From Microbacterium sp. APC 3901 (GTDB lineage Bacteria > Actinomycetota > Actinomycetes > Actinomycetales > Microbacteriaceae): a stretch of DNA of 64,000 nt. Below the pieces are notes generated by a model. The model ran no database searches. It was not told where the DNA came from and saw only the letters and a list, made by a program, of their open reading frames with translations. The position numbers and the translations under genes are program-made. Where the stretch lies: assembly GCF_030407765.1 (NCBI RefSeq), contig NZ_JASDCU010000005.1, forward strand, positions 1 through 64,000, given 5' to 3'. Below, piece after piece: positions 24,639 to 31,067 of the stretch (positions are counted from its first letter, which is position 1; every line of letters begins with the position of its first letter).

Positions 24639-25061
24639 ATGGATGAGGTGCAGAGGATGGCGTCAGACGACGGCGTCCCCGATAATGCCGCTCGGTGTCC
24701 GTGCGGCTCGGGAGACCTCTTCGGCGGATGCTGTGGCCCGTTGCTCGGCGGGATTCCCGCGCCCACGGCAGAACGCCTGATGCGCTCGCGCTTCACGGCG
24801 TTCTCGATCAAGGAAGCCGCATATCTCTCGGCGACCTGGCATCCGTCAACGCGACCCGGCGAGATCGACCTCGACGACGACGTGGTCTGGCGACGCCTCG
24901 TGATCGTCGACCGCACCGCCGGCGGCCCGTTCGATCGCGACGGCGAGGTCGAATTCGAGGCCTTCTGGCAGCAGCGCGCCGAGCGCGGTTCGCTCCGAGA
25001 GCGGAGCCGCTTCGTGCGAGAGGACCGCAGGTGGCTGTACCTCGACGGGCAGGTCGGGTGA
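24639..25061 (+). CDS. YchJ-like (UPF0225) SEC-C zinc protein
   Basis: Cytoplasmic protein of 140 residues. It starts with the SEC-C-like motif CPCGSGDLFGGCCGPLL (about 19-35), followed by the YchJ domain APTAERLMRSRFTAFSIKEAAYLSATWH and ending RSRFVREDRRWLYLDG. The molecular function of the family is unknown. Start ATG 24639 is fixed by the -10 box 6 nt away; ATG 24657 is an alternative. Confidence 0.85.
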   Translation: MDEVQRMASDDGVPDNAARCPCGSGDLFGGCCGPLLGGIPAPTAERLMRSRFTAFSIKEAAYLSATWHPSTRPGEIDLDDDVVWRRLVIVDRTAGGPFDRDGEVEFEAFWQQRAERGSLRERSRFVREDRRWLYLDGQVG

Positions 25062-25082
25062 TGGACGTGACCGCGCAGCGAC

Positions 25083-25088
25083 TAGATT
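25083..25088 (+). promoter_or_regulatory. -10 box of the zinc-ribbon gene
   Basis: TAGATT, 7 nt before GTG 25096; a leaderless start. Confidence 0.5.
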
Positions 25089-25095
25089 TGAGAGC

Positions 25096-25827
25096 GTGAA
25101 CGCCAGCCCAGAACACCAGCGCATCCTGCTCGACGTCGCCGACCTGGACCGGCGCATCGCGCAGGCGGAGCGCGCACGTACCAAGCCGCCTCAGGCCGCT
25201 CGCATCACCGAGCTGGTCGCGATCCGTCAGGATCAGCTTCGCGAGCTGACTGCTCTCACCGGCACGCGCGACGACGTGCGCACCGAGCTCACGCGGCTCG
25301 AGTCCGATGTCAAGCTCGTCGAGCAGCGCCGGGCCCGCGACGCCGACCGCCTCGCCACGGCGACGAACTCGAAAGAGGCGCAGGCGCTCGAACACGAGAT
25401 AGCCAGCCTCGCCAAGCGTCAGAGCGATCTCGAGGACATCGAGCTCGATCTCATGGGCCGTGTCGAAGACGCCGAGGCAGCGGTCGCGGCGCAGCAGGCT
25501 CTGCTCGGCACGACGACATCCGAGGGCACGGCGCTGACTGCGCAGGCCAAGGCCGATGTTGCTGCTGCGACCGATCTCCTCGCCCAGCTGACCCGCGATC
25601 GCGAGGCTGTGACCGCCTCCCTTCCCGAGCCGCTCCTGGCCGACTACACGCGTCGCGCCGCGAACAGCGCCGGTGCTGCCGTCTTGACGCGTGGCACGTG
25701 CGAGGGCTGCAGGATGCTGCTCCCGGGCACCGACCTCAACGACATCCGCAACGCGCCCGACGACCTCGTGGTGTTCTGCCCCGAGTGCGGCTGCATCCTG
25801 GTGCGTACCGAGGAATCCGGGCTGTGA
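25096..25827 (+). CDS. Coiled-coil C4 zinc-ribbon protein (CdsZ/DUF164 type)
   Basis: Cytoplasmic protein of 243 residues: a long antiparallel coiled coil (about 5-180, rich in Leu, Arg, Glu, Ala) and a C-terminal zinc ribbon with CEGC and CPEC (about 200-232). This architecture is widespread in actinobacteria and is usually annotated only as zf-RING_7/C4-type; a general RNA- or translation-related role has been proposed for relatives. The downstream polymerase gene starts after 25 nt and may be co-transcribed. Confidence 0.88.
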   Translation: MNASPEHQRILLDVADLDRRIAQAERARTKPPQAARITELVAIRQDQLRELTALTGTRDDVRTELTRLESDVKLVEQRRARDADRLATATNSKEAQALEHEIASLAKRQSDLEDIELDLMGRVEDAEAAVAAQQALLGTTTSEGTALTAQAKADVAAATDLLAQLTRDREAVTASLPEPLLADYTRRAANSAGAAVLTRGTCEGCRMLLPGTDLNDIRNAPDDLVVFCPECGCILVRTEESGL

Positions 25828-25852
25828 TCTCCGCGCCGCGAGCGCGACGGCG

Positions 25853-27550
25853 GTGAACTCGCGGCAGCAGACCGAGCGTCGCGTCGTCCTCGTGGCGGCC
25901 GGCTCGGGCGGATACACCGCGGTGGAACTCGATACCGACGATTCCGAGATCGGTCGAGTCGATCTCTCTGCGTCTGAGCTGTCCTCGTGGGTCGCGGCTC
26001 AGGAACACGACAACCCGCCGCGCTGGGTGATCCGCAGCGCCAGGGAGATCTATCCGGTGCTGCTCGCGGCAGGTATGCTTCTCGGTCGTTCGCACGACCT
26101 GCTGCTCTGCCACGCGATCCTTCGCGACACCGACAAGGTTCCGCGCCCGCTCGCCCCCTCGGAGGCCTGGGTGCGCCGCGAGCCCGTCGATGAAGCACCG
26201 GCACTCTTCGACGTCGTCGCGCACGATGCACCGGATGATCCTGTCAGTGAAGCTCTCGACCAGTACCGGGAGCAGCGCCGCGTGCTTCGCGACAGCAAGG
26301 ACGGGCGGCTCACGCTGCTCACCTCGGCCGAATCGGCCGGCGGCCTCATCGCCGAGGAGATGAGAGCCGCGGGCCTGCCGTGGAACGAGTCGGTGCACGA
26401 CGGCATCCTCACCGAGATCCTCGGCACCCGCCCGGTCGCCGGTGGCCTTCCCAGTCGCATGGTCGCGCAGGGCGAGCGGGTGCGCTCGATCCTCGGCGAC
26501 CCGCACCTCAACCTCGAGAGCCAGCCGAAGCTGCTCCGCGCGCTGCATCGCGTCGGCGTGCAGGTCGAGTCGACCGGTCGGTGGGAGCTCGCCCAACACA
26601 GCCACGCCGTGGTCGAACCGCTGCTGGCCTACAAGAAACTGTCGCGGCTGCTGAGTGCCAACGGATGGGGATGGCTTGCCGAGTGGGTGCATGACGGACG
26701 TTTCCGACCGATCTACATCACGGGCGGTGTCGTGACGGGGCGCTGGGCCTCGGCCGGAGGCGGCGCTCTGCAGCTGCCGCGCAATCTGCGCGCCGCGGTG
26801 CGCGCCGACGAAGGATGGACGCTGGTGGTCGCCGACGTCGCTCAGCTCGAGCCGCGCATGCTCGCAGGCATGGCCGGCGACCGCGCGATGGCGCGAGCAG
26901 CACAGGGCAAAGACCTGTATGCGGGAGTCGTGGAATCGGGTGCCGTGGCTACGCGCGAAGAGGCGAAGTATGCCGTTCTCGGTGCGATGTACGGGGCGAC
27001 GACCGGAGACAGCGGGCGCCTGGTCCCTCGGCTGCGCAAGGTGTATCCGAGGGCGATGGCGCTCGTCGACAAGGCCGCACGGTTCGGTGAGGACGGGGGA
27101 GTCGTCTCGACCTGGTTGGGGCGATCGTCTCCTCGTCCGTCGATGGAGTGGGAGGCGATGCAGGCTGCTGCCACCGATTCCGACGCCGATCCTGCAGAGG
27201 TGGCTCTCGCGCGGCGGCGCGCTCGCGACTGGGGGCGGTTCACCCGCAACTTCGTGGTGCAGGGAACCGCCGCCGAATGGTCGTTGATCTGGCTCGCCGA
27301 GATCAGACACCGCCTGCATGCTCTTCCCGAGGCAGAGCTGACGGCCCCCGCATCCGGGATCTTCGGCACGCGTGCGCACCTGGCGTTCTTCCTGCACGAT
27401 GAGGTGATCCTGCATGTGCCTCGGGAGCAGGCGGATGCGGCCGCGGATGCCGTGCGCGACGCAGCAGTGGTGGCCACTCGACGGCTCTTCGGGGGGTTTC
27501 CGATCGATGTTCCGCTCGATCTGCGGATCACGGAGTCTGCGGAGAAGTAG
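25853..27550 (+). CDS. Family A DNA polymerase, actinobacterial exo/pol type
   Basis: Protein of 565 residues resembling the C-terminal half of DNA polymerase I. Motif A is VVADVAQLEPRML (Asp metal ligand), motif B REEAKYAVLGAMYGA, motif C FLHDEVILHVP (catalytic Asp-Glu). The N-terminal 200 residues occupy the 3'-5' exonuclease position, but I do not see the full set of acidic exonuclease residues. There is no 5' nuclease domain, so it is not the replicative PolA. Probable role: repair or gap filling. GTG start is a guess among weak options. RNase P RNA follows at once. Confidence 0.82.
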   Translation: MNSRQQTERRVVLVAAGSGGYTAVELDTDDSEIGRVDLSASELSSWVAAQEHDNPPRWVIRSAREIYPVLLAAGMLLGRSHDLLLCHAILRDTDKVPRPLAPSEAWVRREPVDEAPALFDVVAHDAPDDPVSEALDQYREQRRVLRDSKDGRLTLLTSAESAGGLIAEEMRAAGLPWNESVHDGILTEILGTRPVAGGLPSRMVAQGERVRSILGDPHLNLESQPKLLRALHRVGVQVESTGRWELAQHSHAVVEPLLAYKKLSRLLSANGWGWLAEWVHDGRFRPIYITGGVVTGRWASAGGGALQLPRNLRAAVRADEGWTLVVADVAQLEPRMLAGMAGDRAMARAAQGKDLYAGVVESGAVATREEAKYAVLGAMYGATTGDSGRLVPRLRKVYPRAMALVDKAARFGEDGGVVSTWLGRSSPRPSMEWEAMQAAATDSDADPAEVALARRRARDWGRFTRNFVVQGTAAEWSLIWLAEIRHRLHALPEAELTAPASGIFGTRAHLAFFLHDEVILHVPREQADAAADAVRDAAVVATRRLFGGFPIDVPLDLRITESAEK

Positions 27551-27563
27551 GCCGCTCTGGTCG

Positions 27564-27569
27564 TAGACT
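27564..27569 (+). promoter_or_regulatory. -10 box of rnpB
   Basis: TAGACT, with the predicted RNA 5' end 7 nt downstream at 27576, which agrees with the start of helix P1. Confidence 0.6.
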
Positions 27570-27575
27570 GGAGCT

Positions 27576-27967
27576 GCGAATGGGTCGACTGGACGGTCGC
27601 GTGGCGGGCAACCGCACCGAGGAACGTCCGGGCTCCTCAGGGCAGGACGGTGGGTAACGCCCACCCGGAGCAATCCGCGAGAAAGTGCCACAGAGAGCAG
27701 ACCGCCCCGTCTCGGTCCCCGAGCTTGTCGAAGGGCCCGAAGGGGTAAGGGTGAAAGGGTGGTGTAAGAGACCACCGGGGGCCATGGTGACATGGCCCGC
27801 CAGGTAAACCTCGTCCGGAGCAAGGTCAGACAGAGGATGTTGACGCGGCTCGCCGAGTCCTCGGGTAGACCGCTAGAGTGCCACGGCAACGTGTCGCCGA
27901 GAGAGATGGCCGTCGAAGGGGCGAAGAACCCCGGAACAGAACCCGGCGTACAGGTCGGCCCATTCGC
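27576..27967 (+). ncRNA. rnpB: RNase P RNA, bacterial type A
   Basis: Catalytic RNA that trims tRNA 5' leaders. The ends pair as helix P1 (AATGGGTCGAC at 27579 with GTCGGCCCATT ending 27965, one G-U). Conserved blocks appear in order: GAGGAACGTCCGGGCTCC, GGGTAACGCCCACC, GAAAGTGCCACAGA, GGGTAAGGGTGAAA, AGGTAAACC, and the 3' ACAGAACCCGGCGTACAGG. Length about 392 nt is normal. Open reading frames within it are not genes. A short inverted repeat at 27979-27997 may end the transcript. Confidence 0.95.
27715..27733 (+). repeat. Repeat-like segment in the P12 region of rnpB
   Basis: GTCCCCGAGCTTGTCGAAG matches the complement of 50940-50958 in 16 of 19 positions, with three transitions. It sits where the variable P12 arm of RNase P RNA is expected (TCGG/CCGA and CCC/GGG can pair around it). 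Confidence 0.5.
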
Positions 27968-28047
27968 ATCGACCCGCTGATCACGATCATCGTGGTCGGC
28001 GCCTCGCGGTGGCCGGACCTCTGCTGGCGTCTCTGCCGAATGCTCGG

Positions 28048-28053
28048 TAGCGT
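28048..28053 (+). promoter_or_regulatory. -10 box of the lipoprotein gene
   Basis: TAGCGT, 6 nt before ATG 28060; leaderless start. Confidence 0.5.
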
Positions 28054-28059
28054 TCGTCC

Positions 28060-28587
28060 ATGTCGTACCGCACAGCTGCCGCCGTGTCGCTTCTCGCCGC
28101 CCTGTGCGTCGCGGCGATCACCGGATGCACCGCACCGACATCGGAGGCCATGGAGACTCCCGCGCCCGCTCGGCCCGTGGCCGACCCGACACCGATCGAC
28201 ACGCCGGCACCCACGCCGACCTCGACCGCCCCGGCGAGCCGCTGCGCCGTGCTGTCGCAGATCTCGATCCCCGGCTACAGCGAGGGAGACGAGGAGCCGA
28301 CCTGGTACGCGACATGGAACGGTGTGGTGCCGGTGGACAACGGGGAGACGGACTTCGCGCGCGGTACGGTCGCGAAGACAGCGGACGGCCGTATCGCGAC
28401 CTACACGGTCGCCGCTGGCGATGCACCGTCGGCGATCAGGGAGCGACTGTGCACTGACGTCTACGCGGCGATGACCTACAACCGTCTGGGCTCGTTGCTG
28501 TACCCGGGCGATGTTCTGATGCTGGGGCCTGGGGCCATGGAACCGCTCGCGACGGAGCCGTTCATCATGGAGCCTCAGCGACGCTGA
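28060..28587 (+). CDS. Lipoprotein with LysM-like domain
   Basis: Secreted lipid-anchored protein of 175 residues. The signal peptide ends in lipobox AITGC (Cys23). A Pro/Thr-rich linker follows (about 25-62). A LysM-like C-terminal fold is suggested by YTVAAGDAPSAIRERL, then a YNRL and YPGDVLMLGP, matching the start and end of LysM repeats that bind peptidoglycan. Single gene between rnpB and a bidirectional terminator. Confidence 0.78.
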   Translation: MSYRTAAAVSLLAALCVAAITGCTAPTSEAMETPAPARPVADPTPIDTPAPTPTSTAPASRCAVLSQISIPGYSEGDEEPTWYATWNGVVPVDNGETDFARGTVAKTADGRIATYTVAAGDAPSAIRERLCTDVYAAMTYNRLGSLLYPGDVLMLGPGAMEPLATEPFIMEPQRR

Positions 28588-28639
28588 CGCTGCTGCAGGT
28601 GTCTGCCGAGAAGGCCGGACACAGCCCGCAGATGCAGAA

Positions 28640-28662
28640 GGCCCCGCCGGATCGGCGGGGCC
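28640..28662. terminator. Bidirectional terminator hairpin
   Basis: GGCCCCGCCG (28640-28649) and CGGCGGGGCC (28653-28662) with a 3-nt loop, between the convergent lipoprotein and ppgK genes. Confidence 0.75.
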
Positions 28663-28685
28663 CTGTGCTGTCGATGGTGGTGGGG

Positions 28686-29432
28686 TCAGTCGCCGGCGAG
28701 GGACGCCGCGCCGATGATGCCCGAGTTGTTGCGGTGGATCGCCGGGACGATCGGAGTCTTGAGGTCGAGCAGCGGGAGGAAGTCTCCGGCGTTCTTCGAC
28801 ACGCCGCCGCCGACCACGAACAGGTCGGGGCTGAAGAGGAACTCGATGTGCGAGTAGAACTTCTGCAGACGTTCGGCCCACTCCGACCAGCTGAGTCCTT
28901 CGCGCTCGCGCGCGGACGTGGCGGCGTAGGTCTCGACGGACTCGTACTCGCCGAAGTTCAGGTGACCGAGCTCGGTGTTCGGCAGCAGCACGCCGTCGTT
29001 GAGGAAGGCCGAGCCGATACCGGTGCCGAGGGTCGTGAGCAGTGTGAAGCCGCGCACGTCGCGGGCCGCACCGTGCCGTGCCTCGGCGACACCCGCCGCG
29101 TCGGCGTCGTTCACGAAGACGATGTTGCGTCCCAGCCCGTCGCGGAAGAACTTCTCCGCATCGAAGTCCACCCACTCCTTCGAGACGTTGGCGGCCGACA
29201 GGGTCTTGCCGCGCTTCACGATGGCGGGGAACGCCACGCCGAGCGGCAGAGTCGGGTCGTGAACGTCGAGGGTCTTCAGCACTGTCTGCACCGCCTGCAG
29301 GACGTCCTGCGGAGATGCGCCCTCAGGAGTGGGCACGCGCACCCTGTCCGAGGCCATGGTGCCGTGCTCCAGGTCGACGAGACCTGCCTTGATTCCAGTG
29401 CCGCCGATGTCGACGCCGATCGCTTTTGCCAT
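28686..29432 (-). CDS. ppgK: Polyphosphate glucokinase
   Basis: Phosphorylates glucose with polyphosphate (or ATP), feeding glycolysis. The 248-residue ROK-family protein has the phosphate motif VDIGGTGIKAG, the active-site Asp in VNDADAAGVAEA, a second phosphate motif LLTTLGTGIGSAF, and the actinobacterial PpgK tail FVVGGGVSK with ending HRNNSGIIGAASLA. It lacks the ROK zinc-binding CxCG motif, as expected for PpgK. Leaderless: TAAGCT 7 nt upstream. Divergent from the glnA2 operon. Confidence 0.93.
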   Translation of the reverse strand: MAKAIGVDIGGTGIKAGLVDLEHGTMASDRVRVPTPEGASPQDVLQAVQTVLKTLDVHDPTLPLGVAFPAIVKRGKTLSAANVSKEWVDFDAEKFFRDGLGRNIVFVNDADAAGVAEARHGAARDVRGFTLLTTLGTGIGSAFLNDGVLLPNTELGHLNFGEYESVETYAATSAREREGLSWSEWAERLQKFYSHIEFLFSPDLFVVGGGVSKNAGDFLPLLDLKTPIVPAIHRNNSGIIGAASLAGD

Positions 29433-29439
29433 GGTCGAT

Positions 29440-29445
29440 AGCTTA
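29440..29445 (-). promoter_or_regulatory. -10 box of ppgK
   Basis: TAAGCT on the minus strand, 7 nt before ATG 29432. Confidence 0.55.
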
Positions 29446-29465
29446 GCGACCGACGTCAGCGCCGA

Positions 29466-29471
29466 TAGGAT
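29466..29471 (+). promoter_or_regulatory. -10 box of the small-protein/glnA2 operon
   Basis: TAGGAT, with a leader of about 25 nt containing AAGAAGGGG before ATG 29503. Confidence 0.4.
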
Positions 29472-29502
29472 CGATGACACCACGTGAAGAAGGGGATCGG
29501 CC

Positions 29503-29718
29503 ATGTCGAACGGCGATGAGAAGTACTGGTACAACCTGGAGACCGGTCAGGTGGAGTTCGGCATGATCTCCGCATCCGCTGACCGCGTCGGTCCTTTCGA
29601 CACCGAGGTCGAAGCATCTCGTGCCCCCGAGAAGCTCAAGGAGCGCTCGCGCGCCTGGGCCGAGGAGGAAGCAGCCGAGAACGGCTGGGACGCCGGCACC
29701 GGCAAGGGCGCTGAGTGA
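29503..29718 (+). CDS. Small conserved actinobacterial protein (SPOR-annotated)
   Basis: Hydrophilic 71-residue protein beginning NGDEKYWYNLETGQVE, continuing ADRVGPFDTEVEASRAPEKLKERSRAW in pattern, then an acidic end. I recall near-identical small proteins across Actinobacteria, often labelled SPOR domain-containing; there is no signal or membrane helix here, so peptidoglycan contact is unlikely. It overlaps the glnA2 start by 4 nt, which suggests a link to that operon. Function unknown. Confidence 0.82.
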   Translation: MSNGDEKYWYNLETGQVEFGMISASADRVGPFDTEVEASRAPEKLKERSRAWAEEEAAENGWDAGTGKGAE

Positions 29719-31058
29719 CCGTGGACAAGCAGAGAGATTTCGTCCTCCGGACGATCGAAGAGCGCGGCGTCAAGTTCGTGCGCCTGTGGTTCACCGATGT
29801 CATCGGCACCCTCAAGTCCGTCGCCATCGCGCCGGCCGAGGTCGAGGGCGCGTTCGCCGAGGGGATCGGGTTCGACGGCTCTGCCATCGAGGGCCTGACC
29901 CGCAGCTACGAATCCGACCTGCTCGCGCAACCAGACCCCACCACGTTCCAGACCCTGCCGTGGCGCGGTGAGATCGACCCCACCGCGCGCATGTTCTGCG
30001 ACATCACCACGCCTGACGGGCGACCGGCCGTGTCCGACCCGCGGCACGTGCTCAAGCGCACCCTGGCCAAGGCCGCCGATGCCGGGTTCACCTTCTACAC
30101 GCACCCCGAGATCGAGTTCTACCTGCTCAAGTCCTCGTCGTTCGGTCCTGAGGGACCGGTCCCCGTCGACTCGGCCGGGTATTTCGACAACGTGCCCGGC
30201 GGCACGGCCCACGACTTCCGCCGCCGGTCGGTGCGGATGCTCGAGGATCTCGGGATCTCCGTCGAGTTCAGCCACCATGAGGGCGGGCCGGGGCAGAACG
30301 AGATCGACCTCCGCTACGCCGACGCGCTGACCATGGCCGACAACGTGATGACGTTCCGCACGGTCATCAAAGAGGTCGCGATCGAGCAGGGCGTCTACGC
30401 GACGTTCATGCCGAAACCTCTGAGCGGCCACCCCGGCAGCGGCATGCACACGCACATGTCGCTCTTCGAGGGTGAGCGCAACGCGTTCTATGAGGAGGGC
30501 GCGAAGTACCAGCTGTCGAAGACGGGTCGCCACTTCATCGCCGGGCTCCTGCGGCACGCCAACGAGATGGCGGCCGTGACCAACCAGTTCGTCAACTCGT
30601 ACAAGCGCCTCTGGGGCGGCGACGAGGCTCCGAGCTTCGTCACGTGGGGCCACAACAACCGGTCCGCGCTCGTCCGCGTGCCGATGTACAAGCCCAACAA
30701 GGGCGGATCGTCGCGCGTCGAATACCGTGCGCTCGACTCTGCAGCGAACCCCTACCTGGCCTACGCGCTCATGCTCGCAGCGGGTCTCAAGGGCATCGAG
30801 GAGGAATACGAGCTTCCGCCAGAGGCTGAGGACAACGTGTGGTCGCTGAGCGACGCCGAGCGCCGTGCGCTGGGCTACTCCGCGCTGCCCGCGAGCCTCG
30901 ACCACGCGCTCGAGTACATGGAGAGCTCCGAGCTCGTCGCCGAGACCCTCGGTGAGTCGGTCTTCAACTACGTGCTGCTCAACAAGCGCAAGGAGTGGGA
31001 GGCCTACCGCGGCCAGGTCACGCCGCTGGAGCTGAAGAACAACCTCGAGCTTCTCTGA
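29715..31058 (+). CDS. glnA2: Glutamine synthetase GlnA2-type
   Basis: Glutamine synthetase I homologue of 447 residues. It shows GFDGSAIEG, the metal-binding Glu in HPEIEFYLL, HHEGGPGQNEID, the ATP-loop KPLSGHPGSGMHTHMS, and NRSALVRVP. Tyr365 in EEEYELPPEA occupies the adenylylation position. It is shorter than GlnA1 (474 residues) encoded at 36964-38388. Placement directly before glnE matches the actinobacterial glnA2-glnE arrangement. GTG 29715 or 29721 start. Its in-vivo substrate could be glutamate or a related compound. Confidence 0.93.
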   Translation: MTVDKQRDFVLRTIEERGVKFVRLWFTDVIGTLKSVAIAPAEVEGAFAEGIGFDGSAIEGLTRSYESDLLAQPDPTTFQTLPWRGEIDPTARMFCDITTPDGRPAVSDPRHVLKRTLAKAADAGFTFYTHPEIEFYLLKSSSFGPEGPVPVDSAGYFDNVPGGTAHDFRRRSVRMLEDLGISVEFSHHEGGPGQNEIDLRYADALTMADNVMTFRTVIKEVAIEQGVYATFMPKPLSGHPGSGMHTHMSLFEGERNAFYEEGAKYQLSKTGRHFIAGLLRHANEMAAVTNQFVNSYKRLWGGDEAPSFVTWGHNNRSALVRVPMYKPNKGGSSRVEYRALDSAANPYLAYALMLAAGLKGIEEEYELPPEAEDNVWSLSDAERRALGYSALPASLDHALEYMESSELVAETLGESVFNYVLLNKRKEWEAYRGQVTPLELKNNLELL

Positions 31059-31067
31059 GCGTCGCCC

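Noticed and set aside
27792..27980. Short open frames across the RNase P RNA.
   Set aside because: The conserved RNase P blocks and terminal pairing explain the segment; the frames have no coding support.
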